Below, in pieces: positions 16,483-25,155 of a stretch of DNA of 57,919 bases. The notes beneath the pieces were generated by a model. That model was given only the letters and a program-made list of their open reading frames with translations, searched no databases and was not told the origin of the DNA. The first letter of the stretch is position 1. Every line of letters starts with the position of its first letter. The DNA is from an uncultured Lachnospiraceae bacterium (GTDB taxonomy: Bacteria > Bacillota > Clostridia > Lachnospirales > Lachnospiraceae): NCBI GenBank assembly GCA_947625015.1, contig CANQMR010000021.1, forward strand, positions 1 through 57,919, written 5' to 3'. Made by a program: the position numbers and the translations under genes.

Positions 16483-18267
16483 ATGGCGGAACAGAACTGG
16501 GTAATCCGCGCCAAAAGAGCAGACTTTAATGCTTTGGGTGAAAAATTTCATATAGATCCGGTGGTGGCCAGAGTTTTGGTAAACAGAGGATTGGAGGAGG
16601 CGGATTTTGACGCTTTTTTACATCCGGAGCTTACAAAACTGCATGATCCTTTTTTGATGGAGGATATGAATCAGGCTGTCCGCATTGTCTGTCATGATTT
16701 GGAGGAGGGGCATACGATCCGGATTGTGTCGGACTATGATGTGGACGGGGTGATGTCCAATTATATTTTGTATAAGGGACTGCGCCGCCTTGGGGCAGAA
16801 GTGGATTATGTGATTCCCCACAGGATAAAAGACGGTTATGGGATTAATGAACATATTATTGATGATGCGGTAAAGGACGGGATTCATACGATTATAACCT
16901 GTGACAATGGAATTGCCGCCAACGAACCCCTGGCAAAAGCCAAGGAGGCGGGAATGACGGTGATTGTCACAGACCATCATCAGGTACCGTTTATTGTGGA
17001 AGGGGAGGAGAAGAGATATATTCTGCCTCCGGCAGACGCCATTCTGAATCCCAAAAAAGAAACCTGTACCTACCCCTTTGATGATTTGTGCGGAGCGGGC
17101 GTGGCGTATAAATTTGTAGAGGCTTTATATATGAAACGGGAAGTTCCGCAGGAGGAGATGCACCAGTTTTTAGAATTTGTGGCTATGGCAACGATCTGCG
17201 ACATTGTATCCTTAACCGGCGAGAACCGTATTTTTGCCATGCAGGGCTTAGAGCGGCTTAACCATTCGGAGAACAAAGGAATCCGCGCATTAATCGGAGC
17301 CAATCAGCTCTCAGATGTAACCATAAGCGCCCATCATGTCGGTTTTCGGTTAGGACCCTGCATTAATGCTGCCGGACGGTTGGAAAGCGCGACGGATTCG
17401 CTGGAACTTCTGCTAGAGGAGGACATTGAAAACGCCATAGCAAGGGCCGGGGAAATTGTCCGTATGAATGAAGAGCGGAAAGAGATGACCCTTCGGGGCG
17501 TGGAGCAGGCAGAACAGCAGATGGAAAATGCGGAGCCTATGAAAGTTTTGGTCCTTTATCTGTCAGACTGCCATGAAAGTCTGGCGGGAATCATTGCGGG
17601 AAGAATCAGGGACCATTACAACCACCCTGTGTTTATTTTGGCGGACAGTGAGGAAGAAGGGGTGCTAAAAGGTTCCGGGCGTTCTACTGAAGTTTATCAT
17701 ATGTTTGAGGGATTGCAGAAATGTGATGAACTTTTGTTAAAATACGGCGGGCATGCCATGGCGGCGGGCCTGTCGCTAAAGCGGGAGAATCTGGAAGCCT
17801 TTAAGAAACGGATAAACGAAGAATGCGGGCTCTCCGAAGAAGATTTTGTGCCAAAGGTTTTAATCGATGTAGCTATGCCGGTTTCTTACATAACGGAAGG
17901 GCTGATTGAGCAGTTAGACGGGTTGGCGCCTTTTGGAAAGGGCAATGAAAAACCCGCCTTTGCGCAGAAGGATATGAATGTGCTTTCGGCAAAGATTTTG
18001 GGAAAAGACAGGAATGTTGTAAAAATGATCTTAGAGAGCAGTGAAGGCGTTACCTGCGAGGCAGTTTATTTTGAGGCTCAGGAATTTGAAAAAAATATCG
18101 CAGAGTGGTTCGGTGCAGAGGAATACGATAAACTGCTGCATGGGTGGCTGAATAATGTGATCCTTAACATTGTATACTATCCCACTGTCAATGAGTATAA
18201 TGGGAACCGGACGATACAGCTAAAGGTCAAACACTATTCCATGGCGGCTGTTCGGGAGGTTTTGTAG
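16483..18267 (+). CDS. recJ: Single-stranded-DNA 5'-3' exonuclease RecJ
   Basis: This 594-residue DHH-family exonuclease acts in recombination and repair. Mn2+-binding motifs are present: SDYDVDG (D84, D86, D88), ITCDNG, and TDHH (D164-H166). A later AGR motif (INAAGRL) and the DHHA1 GGHAMAAG motif complete the core, followed by an OB-fold region. The start at 16483 (MAEQNW) has AGGAGTG upstream; the longer in-frame ATG at 16438 lies inside a hairpin and lacks a site. It follows secDF by 67 bases in the same direction, as in other Clostridia. Confidence 0.93.
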   Translation: MAEQNWVIRAKRADFNALGEKFHIDPVVARVLVNRGLEEADFDAFLHPELTKLHDPFLMEDMNQAVRIVCHDLEEGHTIRIVSDYDVDGVMSNYILYKGLRRLGAEVDYVIPHRIKDGYGINEHIIDDAVKDGIHTIITCDNGIAANEPLAKAKEAGMTVIVTDHHQVPFIVEGEEKRYILPPADAILNPKKETCTYPFDDLCGAGVAYKFVEALYMKREVPQEEMHQFLEFVAMATICDIVSLTGENRIFAMQGLERLNHSENKGIRALIGANQLSDVTISAHHVGFRLGPCINAAGRLESATDSLELLLEEDIENAIARAGEIVRMNEERKEMTLRGVEQAEQQMENAEPMKVLVLYLSDCHESLAGIIAGRIRDHYNHPVFILADSEEEGVLKGSGRSTEVYHMFEGLQKCDELLLKYGGHAMAAGLSLKRENLEAFKKRINEECGLSEEDFVPKVLIDVAMPVSYITEGLIEQLDGLAPFGKGNEKPAFAQKDMNVLSAKILGKDRNVVKMILESSEGVTCEAVYFEAQEFEKNIAEWFGAEEYDKLLHGWLNNVILNIVYYPTVNEYNGNRTIQLKVKHYSMAAVREVL

Positions 18268-18337
18268 CCTTCTGTGGAAAATGGCGGAAGGGATTGGGCA
18301 TATTTCACAAAAGTAAGGCATTTCTGAAAATAGATAG

Positions 18338-18372
18338 TTGCAACTTGGAAAATATGGGATATACTAGTATAT
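18338..18372 (+). promoter_or_regulatory. rel promoter with a palindrome over the -10
   Basis: TTGCAA (18338-18343), a 16-base spacer and TATACT (18360-18365) lie 59 bases upstream of the rel start. The -10 is inside the perfect 14-base palindrome ATATACTAGTATAT (18359-18372). Confidence 0.6.
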
Positions 18373-18423
18373 ATTTACAGATGGCTGGTAACGCGAGAGA
18401 AAGACAGTAAAGAAGGTGAGCAG

Positions 18424-20691
18424 ATGGCAGTAATGATGAGCACAGATAAGGAACTGAGTACGCCGAAGGATTTTACACCGCCGGAGGAGTTATATGAGAC
18501 GCTGATTCAGAAAGTGTTAGAGTATCACCCTAATACGGATATTTCTATGATTGAAAAGGCCTATGATGTTGCCAGAAAAGCTCACGAGGGGCAGCTTCGG
18601 AAGTCCGGGGAACCCTATATTATGCATCCGCTCTGTGTAGCCATTATTTTAGCGGAGCTAGAATTGGACAAAGAAACCATTGTGGCAGGAATCCTCCATG
18701 ACGTCATTGAGGATACGGTTATGACGAGCGAAGAGATTGAAAAGGAATTTTCTCCGGAAATCCTGCTTTTGGTAGATGGCGTTACCAAGCTGACACAGCT
18801 TAATTTTTCCCAGGATAAAATGGAATTGCAGGCGGAGAATCTGCGGAAAATGTTCCTTGCCATGGCAAAGGATATCCGGGTGGTGCTGATAAAGTTAGCG
18901 GACCGGCTGCACAATTTGAGAACCCTGCAATATCAGTCTCCGGCCAAGCAGATTGAAAAGGCCAGGGAGACTATGGACATCTATTCTCCCATTGCCCACC
19001 GTCTTGGTATCAGCAAGATTAAGATTGAATTAGACGACCTCTCCATGCAGTATTTAAAGCCGGAGGAGTTTAAGCAGCTAAAGAGCGATATTGAGGAACG
19101 GTTAGTGGAACGGGAGGAATTTATCCACCAGATTGTCCATGATGTGAAACAGCATATTGACGAGGCGGGAATCAAGGCGGAGATTAGCGGCAGGGTAAAG
19201 CATTTATTCAGCATTTATAAGAAGATGGTGAACCAGAATAAGACCTTAGACCAGATTTATGACGTCTTTGCCGTCCGGATTATTGTGGACAGTGTGCGGG
19301 ACTGTTATGCGGCGCTAGGCATCATTCACGAGAAGTATAAGCCCATACCGGGGCGGTTCAAGGATTACATTGCCATGCCCAAACCCAATATGTACCAGTC
19401 CTTACACACGACGCTAATCAGCAAGAGCGGGCAGCCCTTTGAGATTCAGATTCGTACCTATGATATGCATAAGACGGCGGAGTATGGTATCGCCGCCCAT
19501 TGGAAATATAAAGAGAACCTTTCCGGAACGGCAGTGGATAAGGAAGAGGAGAAGTTAATCTGGCTGCGCCGGATTCTGGAGTGGCAGACCAATACTCAGG
19601 ATAATAAGGAGTTTATGAGTGCGGTAAAGACCGACTTAGACCTGTTTGCCGAGCAGGTATACTGCTTTACGCCCAATGGAGATGTGAAGAATCTCCCTGC
19701 CGGTTCCACGCCTATTGATTTTGCCTATAGCATTCATTCCGCTGTGGGAAATAAGATGGTCGGGGCCAGAGTCAACGGCAGGCAGGTACCGGTCAATTAT
19801 ACCCTGCAAAACGGCGACCAGGTGGAGATTATCACCTCACAAAATTCCAAGGGACCGAGCAGGGATTGGCTGTCTATTGTCAGATCGGCCCAGGCCAAGA
19901 ATAAGATTAACCAGTGGTTCAAACAGGAATTTAAGGAAGACAACATCAGCCGCGGTAAAGAGCTGTTATTAAATTACTGCAAGGCGAAGGGATATAACTA
20001 CAGCCAGTACACAAAGCCGGAGATGCTTAAGGCGGTTATGACCAAATATAACTTCAAAGACTGGGATTCTGTTTTAGCGGCGATAGGACATGGCGCGTTA
20101 AAAGAGGGCCAGGTCATGAACAAGCTGATCGAGACCTATGCGAGAGAGCAGAAGGAGCAGATGACGGAGGATGACCTTTTAGAGCAGTTGAACCGCAGCG
20201 GCGAGCTGCATAGAAGCAGTGGTTCGGGAGGCGGCATTAAGGTACGGGGCGTTGATGATGTGACGGTTCATCTTTCCCGCTGTTGTTCCCCGGTACCGGG
20301 AGATGAGATTGTCGGGTTTGTTACCAGGGGAAGGGGAATTTCCATTCACCGGACAGACTGCGTTAATATTCTGGGTATGGGAGATATGGACCGGGCCCGG
20401 CTGATCGAGGCGGAATGGGAGGCCGGCGCAGACGAAAATACCGGAACCACTTATTCCACAGAGGTGCGGATTTTTGCCGCTGACCGTACAGGGATGTTAT
20501 TTGATGTGTCGAAGGTATTTACAGAGGCCAATATTAATGTGACGGCGGTCAACACCAAGAGCCACCACAGGAACGAACAGGCAACGCTGACCGTTACCTT
20601 TGATATCCGTACAGTGGAGCAGTTAAACCATGTAATCGCCAAACTGCGGATGGTTCCGGGAGTTATTGACGTAGAGCGTAGTGTTGGATGA
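18424..20691 (+). CDS. relA: Bifunctional (p)ppGpp synthetase/hydrolase Rel
   Basis: The 755-residue stringent-response enzyme makes and degrades (p)ppGpp. An HD hydrolase domain carries YIMHPL, GILHDVIEDT and the ADRLHNLRT motif, so hydrolase activity is expected. The synthetase domain has VRIIVDSVRDCYAALG and FKDYIAMPKPNMYQSLHTT. The C-terminal regulatory half has TGS (VYCFTPNGDVKNLP), a zinc-finger-like CCSPVPGD and an ACT domain ending in VIDVERSVG. Length is normal for the long RSH class. ATG 18424 follows AAGGTGAG. The gene has its own promoter although it lies in a conserved cluster; the adenine phosphoribosyltransferase gene often found upstream is absent. Confidence 0.96.
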   Translation: MAVMMSTDKELSTPKDFTPPEELYETLIQKVLEYHPNTDISMIEKAYDVARKAHEGQLRKSGEPYIMHPLCVAIILAELELDKETIVAGILHDVIEDTVMTSEEIEKEFSPEILLLVDGVTKLTQLNFSQDKMELQAENLRKMFLAMAKDIRVVLIKLADRLHNLRTLQYQSPAKQIEKARETMDIYSPIAHRLGISKIKIELDDLSMQYLKPEEFKQLKSDIEERLVEREEFIHQIVHDVKQHIDEAGIKAEISGRVKHLFSIYKKMVNQNKTLDQIYDVFAVRIIVDSVRDCYAALGIIHEKYKPIPGRFKDYIAMPKPNMYQSLHTTLISKSGQPFEIQIRTYDMHKTAEYGIAAHWKYKENLSGTAVDKEEEKLIWLRRILEWQTNTQDNKEFMSAVKTDLDLFAEQVYCFTPNGDVKNLPAGSTPIDFAYSIHSAVGNKMVGARVNGRQVPVNYTLQNGDQVEIITSQNSKGPSRDWLSIVRSAQAKNKINQWFKQEFKEDNISRGKELLLNYCKAKGYNYSQYTKPEMLKAVMTKYNFKDWDSVLAAIGHGALKEGQVMNKLIETYAREQKEQMTEDDLLEQLNRSGELHRSSGSGGGIKVRGVDDVTVHLSRCCSPVPGDEIVGFVTRGRGISIHRTDCVNILGMGDMDRARLIEAEWEAGADENTGTTYSTEVRIFAADRTGMLFDVSKVFTEANINVTAVNTKSHHRNEQATLTVTFDIRTVEQLNHVIAKLRMVPGVIDVERSVG

Positions 20692-20704
20692 AAGGATAGA
20701 ACAG

Positions 20705-21349
20705 ATGGCAGATTTAGAGATTTTCAGAAAGACCTTAGGGGATATGGGAACCAACTGTTATATTTTGGTGAACCATGATACGGGAGAATGCGTAGTGTTT
20801 GACCCGGCGGCGGAGCCGGAGACGTTGAAGGAGATTTTTGATACGCCGGCATTTAAGCTTCAGGCAATCTTTTTGACCCATGGGCATTACGACCACATCG
20901 GCGCAGTGAAGGAATTAAAGGACGCCTACCATGTGCCGGTCTACGCCTCAAGGGAGGAGGACGAACAGGTGCTTGGCAAGGTTACGGTGAATCTTTCCGC
21001 TATGTTCGGGCACCCGATGACCTTGCAGGCGGATAAGACGCTGCGGGACGGAGAAAAGGTGGATATAATCGGAACCACTTTAACCTGTATTCTGACGCCG
21101 GGGCATACGGCAGGCGGTATGTGTTATTATAATGAGGAACTTGCGTCTGTAATTGCAGGAGATACTTTGTTCTGCGGAAGCGTGGGGAGAACGGATTTCC
21201 CTACCGGCAGCGGGGCGGTGCTGCTCCGGTCCATTCATGAGAAGCTGTTTACTCTTCCGGACGAAACCAAGGTGTTTCCGGGACATATGGACAGCACAAC
21301 GATTGCATGGGAAAAAGAGACCAATATGGTCTGCGGAATTGGAAAATAG
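20705..21349 (+). CDS. Metallo-beta-lactamase-fold hydrolase, glyoxalase II-like
   Basis: This 214-residue protein carries the MBL metal signature THGHYDH (H59, H61, D63, H64), then PGHTAGG, GDTLFCGSVGRTD and a final FPGHMDSTT, the full set for a di-metal hydrolase of the glyoxalase II/YcbL type. It probably cleaves a thioester or a similar bond; the substrate is unknown. Start 20705 is chosen for AAAGGA eight bases upstream; a longer frame from GTG 20681 overlaps rel and lacks a site. It lies between rel and hemZ, as is usual in Clostridia, where a dtd gene often intervenes but is missing here. Confidence 0.92.
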   Translation: MADLEIFRKTLGDMGTNCYILVNHDTGECVVFDPAAEPETLKEIFDTPAFKLQAIFLTHGHYDHIGAVKELKDAYHVPVYASREEDEQVLGKVTVNLSAMFGHPMTLQADKTLRDGEKVDIIGTTLTCILTPGHTAGGMCYYNEELASVIAGDTLFCGSVGRTDFPTGSGAVLLRSIHEKLFTLPDETKVFPGHMDSTTIAWEKETNMVCGIGK

Positions 21350-21364
21350 CGCGGGATATTTAAC

Positions 21365-22846
21365 ATGATATATTTAAAACAGCAGTTAGATTTATATGAT
21401 AACGATATACGGGTGATGCTACAGGCGTTTTTTGATAATGAAAAAGTCGTGCGGACAAAGGCCGGCAGCAGATTGTCCCTTGTGGTGGATTACACCTGTA
21501 AGAAAGATGAGAAGACCGGGGCAAAGAGCGAAGGGGTCGTCACATTTTCTCTGACAGATGATAAGGGATATGAATCGGTAGAAAAGGAAGAGGCGGATTA
21601 CTGGGATAAAAAAGCTTCCAAAAACCGGATTAAGGCGGCGCTTTACCGCCAGTTATCCGCGTATACCGGCAAGACGCTTCCCTGGGGAACTTTGACCGGA
21701 GTGCGGCCCACGAAGATTGCTACGGAACTGTTGGAAAACGGCGTGGCGGAGGAGGCCATACATAGGGAATACACAGATACCTATCTTACCATACCTCAGA
21801 AAGCGGATATTTGTATTGAGGTGGCAAAGAGGGAACAGCAGCTTTTTAAGGATTTTCAATATGAGGAGGAATACTGCGTCTATATCGGGATTCCTTTTTG
21901 CCCCAGCAGGTGCCTATACTGTTCGTTTACCTCGTATCCCATAGCTGCCTATGAGGATAAGGCGGATGATTATTTAAAGGCCCTTTACCGCGAGATGGAT
22001 TTTGTGGCCGAGGCTTACCGGAATAAACGGCTTGTGTCCATATATGTCGGAGGCGGAACGCCAAGCGTCTTGTCCGCCGCGCAATTAGAGGAACTGATTG
22101 GGCATATCCGGCAGGCTTTTTCCCTGCGGTATCTGCGGGAATTTTGCGTGGAGTGCGGAAGACCGGACAGTCTTACGGAGGAAAAGCTCCGGACGCTTAA
22201 GAAATCAGGGGTGCAGCGCATAAGCATTAATCCCCAGACCATGTCTGACGATACGCTTAAACTGATTGGCAGGGCGCATACGGCCCGCCAGACAAAGGAC
22301 GCATTTGCCATGGCAAGACAGGCGGGGTTTGACAATATCAATATGGATATCATTGCCGGGCTGCCGGGAGAAGGCATGGAGGAGCTTTTGCATACCCTGT
22401 CTGAAATCCGGGAGCTTAAGCCGGACAGTCTTACGGTACATTCCCTGGCGATTAAGCGCGCCGCCAATCTGAACCGGGAATGGGAGCAATACCGGAAGCT
22501 GGTTTTTGGCAGCACCAATGAAATGCTGACGGCTGTGGACCGGTGCGCCAGAGAATCCGGCTTGTTTCCTTATTATCTGTACCGCCAGAAAAATATTCCG
22601 GGAAAGCTTGAGAATATCGGCTATGCGGCGGAGGGAAAGGAATGCGTATACAACATTTTAATCATGGAGGAGAAATTGGATATTCTCGCCATGGGAGCCG
22701 GAGCCGCGTCAAAGTTCATTTTCCGGGACGAAAACCGGATTGAGCGGGCGGAAAATGTAAAAAATGTAGATGAATATATTGCAAGAGTTGATGAGATGAT
22801 GGAGAGAAAGCAAAAGCTGTTTTCCCGGAAGGGAGGAGTTGTATGA
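21365..22846 (+). CDS. hemZ: Coproporphyrinogen dehydrogenase HemZ (radical SAM)
   Basis: The 493-residue protein has an N-terminal domain of about 165 residues followed by a HemN-like radical SAM domain. The cluster motif is CPSRCLYC (C179, C183, C186), followed by YVGGGTPSVL, ISINPQTMSDDTLKLIGRAH and NMDIIAGLPGE. The family is named for oxygen-independent coproporphyrinogen III oxidation, although some HemN-like proteins are heme chaperones or methylases. Residues before the cluster (TGVRPTKI) match clostridial HemZ. The stop overlaps the next start as ATGA, indicating coupled translation with the HD-GYP gene. Confidence 0.92.
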   Translation: MIYLKQQLDLYDNDIRVMLQAFFDNEKVVRTKAGSRLSLVVDYTCKKDEKTGAKSEGVVTFSLTDDKGYESVEKEEADYWDKKASKNRIKAALYRQLSAYTGKTLPWGTLTGVRPTKIATELLENGVAEEAIHREYTDTYLTIPQKADICIEVAKREQQLFKDFQYEEEYCVYIGIPFCPSRCLYCSFTSYPIAAYEDKADDYLKALYREMDFVAEAYRNKRLVSIYVGGGTPSVLSAAQLEELIGHIRQAFSLRYLREFCVECGRPDSLTEEKLRTLKKSGVQRISINPQTMSDDTLKLIGRAHTARQTKDAFAMARQAGFDNINMDIIAGLPGEGMEELLHTLSEIRELKPDSLTVHSLAIKRAANLNREWEQYRKLVFGSTNEMLTAVDRCARESGLFPYYLYRQKNIPGKLENIGYAAEGKECVYNILIMEEKLDILAMGAGAASKFIFRDENRIERAENVKNVDEYIARVDEMMERKQKLFSRKGGVV

Positions 22847-23460
22847 TTGAGCTTGACAGAGTGGGAGCAAATGCAGAGGAAATTTCCGCGTATCTTGATG
22901 CAGATTTACAGACAGAGATTGCCCATGGGATAGAAGTCAGCCGTCTTGCCGGAAAGCTGGCAAGAGAGCTTAAGATGGATACAGCCTTCTGCCATGATGT
23001 GGAGGTGGCGGGGATGCTGCACGATATCGGCAAACTTCGGGCCAGTACATATCTGTACGGACGGGACGACGATACCCTGAATGTGGAGAAGATGCGTTAT
23101 GTCCGCCTCCATGCGGGATTAGGCTATGAGGTGGTGCGCGACCAGGGATATCCGGACAGGGTTTGCGAGATGATTCTCCACCACCATGAAAATTATGACG
23201 GCACCGGTTATCCGGATAATCTGGTGGGAGAAAATATTCCGTTAGGCGCAAGAATCCTGCGGGTGTGCGATGTGTTTGCGGCGCTTACCTCAGACCGGCC
23301 CTACCGGAAGGCGTTTGACAGCAATACGGCGGTGGAGCTGTTGATTGAGGAAGTCCGGCATTTCGATATGAAAATTTTTCTTCCCTTCCAGAGCATTGTC
23401 CATGAGGAGATTATGGAGCGGGCCCTTAATCGGGATGAGGAGGATAAGCTGGTGCATTGA
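22843..23460 (+). CDS. HD-GYP type phosphohydrolase
   Basis: The 205-residue stand-alone domain has the HD motif GMLHDIGK, a downstream ILHHHENYDGTGYP that contains the GYP signature, and DVFAALTSDRPYRKA. Many HD-GYP proteins hydrolyse cyclic di-GMP. With no sensor, receiver or membrane part attached, the signal input is unknown. Its start overlaps the hemZ stop by four bases, so the two are translated together. It is the last core gene before an AT-rich cassette. Confidence 0.9.
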   Translation: MIELDRVGANAEEISAYLDADLQTEIAHGIEVSRLAGKLARELKMDTAFCHDVEVAGMLHDIGKLRASTYLYGRDDDTLNVEKMRYVRLHAGLGYEVVRDQGYPDRVCEMILHHHENYDGTGYPDNLVGENIPLGARILRVCDVFAALTSDRPYRKAFDSNTAVELLIEEVRHFDMKIFLPFQSIVHEEIMERALNRDEEDKLVH

Positions 23461-23488
23461 GCGCTTAATGAAATTTACAGATGTGAGA

Positions 23489-23517
23489 TTGAAAAAACCC
23501 CTGTAAGATGATAGAAT
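23489..23517 (+). promoter_or_regulatory. Promoter of the three-gene cassette
   Basis: TTGAAA (23489-23494), a 17-base spacer and TAGAAT (23512-23517) lie 33 bases upstream of the first cassette start. The cassette can therefore be expressed independently of hemZ. Confidence 0.6.
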
Positions 23518-23549
23518 TTTAAGATGCAATTATGGAAGGAAATGCCTTG

Positions 23550-24266
23550 ATGAAATATAAGACCTATTTATGGCTCGAAGACAGAAAGGGAAAATCTGGT
23601 TATATTTTCTGGAAAACGCTTATGGCACAGTTGTATCCGGAGATAGTGGTTGAAAGCAAGAAAAATAACAGTGAACTGGTTAAAGCTGTCAAGTGCTTAG
23701 AGGATACGGAAAATAGATATATTGTGGTGTTTGATAATTCTTTTGATAACTTGCAGGTCGTTCTTGAACAGAGATTGCTGAAGAAATATGCTGATAATAA
23801 AAGTAATGTTTTTTTGATGAACATTATATGTTTCGAGTATTTATTGCTTGAGTTTAAAGATTTAATAAACTGGATTTATGCTTTGGATGACGAATTTTTA
23901 ATAAAACGAAAAAAAGCGATTACAGCAAGAGAAAAGCTTGTCACAACAATTCAAAAGGGTGAGATGAATTATAAAGATATTCGTGAAATTTTAGAGTACA
24001 ACAAACATATAGAAGCTTATAATATAGAGCAGTTATCTTCAAAGATTCTGTTTGATTTGACAAGAAACACAGGCTTTGAAGTATCAAAGGGAAATATTGG
24101 CGCATGCTGGATAAAGTCCTGTTGTGAATGGGAGGGACGAATGTCGGATGATGTCTGTGGTCTGGATACAAACAGGATGCAGCTTAAGGACAAGATGAAA
24201 TGTATCTGTGAAGGGACAAGTCTTTTGGAACAATTTCAAAATGTAGGTTTGGAGATGGTGCTGTGA
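23550..24266 (+). CDS. Unknown protein, possible TOPRIM-like domain (cassette gene 1)
   Basis: The 238-residue protein has no signal peptide or membrane helix. Its first 100 residues alternate predicted strands and helices. An early acid sits in YLWLED (E10), followed by a GKSGYIFWK helix, and a hydrophobic strand ends in YIVVFDNSFDN (D62, D66). This order of one Glu and then a strand with two Asp resembles TOPRIM-type domains found in OLD-like nucleases, but the match is weak and could be chance. The C-terminal half is helical and Lys/Glu-rich, with a CWIKSCCEW segment. The start at 23550 has GGAAGG at 23534-23539; 23532 is possible. It overlaps the next gene by four bases. I do not recognise the family securely. 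Confidence 0.7.
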   Translation: MKYKTYLWLEDRKGKSGYIFWKTLMAQLYPEIVVESKKNNSELVKAVKCLEDTENRYIVVFDNSFDNLQVVLEQRLLKKYADNKSNVFLMNIICFEYLLLEFKDLINWIYALDDEFLIKRKKAITAREKLVTTIQKGEMNYKDIREILEYNKHIEAYNIEQLSSKILFDLTRNTGFEVSKGNIGACWIKSCCEWEGRMSDDVCGLDTNRMQLKDKMKCICEGTSLLEQFQNVGLEMVL

Positions 24267-24706
24267 TAACAATTTTCAAGAATAAAAATGATATTCCGCA
24301 GGATATGGAGTATGTGGAATGGAACGATATTTATTTTAATCAAAATACGGCGGCCGGGCTTGATGACAGGGCTGAAAAAATTATAAAGATTATAGACGGG
24401 GCAGAGTTAATCAGCAAGTACAAGATATGTTCCAAATTTAATCATATTGTGTTGGATGTAGACCGGTTATCTGCCGGATGCAAGACGGTATTGAATATAG
24501 TATATAATCCGGATAAAGTGTTCTGCATAAAAGAGTGCGGCGGCAATGCCTTAGAAGTATTATATGGATTGGCATCAGGAAATGCATACAGCGATTATGC
24601 ATTAATTCCTTTTGAAATGAATGGAGTGAATGTACAGACAGCTTCATACAAAAAAGAGATTATGGATTATGAAGAGTTAAAGGAGTGGTGGTGCAGTGAC
24701 GAGTAA
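24263..24706 (+). CDS. Unknown small protein, DUF4869-like (cassette gene 2)
   Basis: The 147-residue soluble protein starts with GTG overlapping the previous stop as GTGA, with GGAG at 24251-24254. Visible pattern: an N-terminal strand (ITIFKN), a YFNQN segment, a KIIKIIDGAELI helix, then DRLSAGCKTVLNIVY and CIKECGGNALEVL. The DRLSAGCK and ECGGNALEVL blocks recall clostridial proteins grouped as DUF4869; this is from memory and unverified. No catalytic motif is evident. It ends in an acidic, Trp-rich tail (EELKEWWCSDE) and overlaps the ATPase gene by 11 bases, so the three products are made together. Confidence 0.7.
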   Translation: MITIFKNKNDIPQDMEYVEWNDIYFNQNTAAGLDDRAEKIIKIIDGAELISKYKICSKFNHIVLDVDRLSAGCKTVLNIVYNPDKVFCIKECGGNALEVLYGLASGNAYSDYALIPFEMNGVNVQTASYKKEIMDYEELKEWWCSDE

Positions 24707-25124
24707 GCCGGTGATAATGGACCATTTTTCTGCGGTGCATACTTCATTTGTTGTAGATTTTCAATTTACGAATAACATTACAATATTGGCGGGTGATTCA
24801 GGAACCGGGAAAACAGCGTCATTTTTAATAATTAAAGAATGTATGGCGTTGAATCCTGATATTATGTGCTTGAATTATCTGGATTTTCAAAAAGATATTG
24901 CCGGTATGATTAAGGCTGCAAAGCGAAAACTTATTGTGATTGATAATGCAGATGTGCTGTTAGATGATAATATAAGAAAATATATTGCGGTGGATGATAA
25001 TAACCAGTATTTGATAATCGGAAGGAATCCAAAGAATTTGTTTGCTACCCGGGAGAACCTGTTTGAATTGATAAGCGAGGAACGGGGAGAGCAGACCGTC
25101 TTCACGATTAGGAATTATATATAA
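24696..25124 (+). CDS. Miniature P-loop ATPase (cassette gene 3)
   Basis: The 142-residue protein has a complete Walker A motif GDSGTGKT (G33-T40) and a Walker B-like strand KLIVIDNADVLL (D83). Later come YLIIGRNPKNL, a possible sensor region, and a short C-terminal strand. At 142 residues it is about the size of one bare ATPase core and shorter than most AAA or ABC-type ATPases. The start is GTG 24696, with AAGGAG at 24679-24684 and an 11-base overlap with gene 2; ATG 24717 is an alternative. NTP binding is expected from motifs, and its partners are presumably the two co-encoded proteins. Confidence 0.8.
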   Translation: MTSKPVIMDHFSAVHTSFVVDFQFTNNITILAGDSGTGKTASFLIIKECMALNPDIMCLNYLDFQKDIAGMIKAAKRKLIVIDNADVLLDDNIRKYIAVDDNNQYLIIGRNPKNLFATRENLFELISEERGEQTVFTIRNYI

Positions 25125-25155
25125 GAGACGACCATGTGAAAGAGAGGATTATAAA

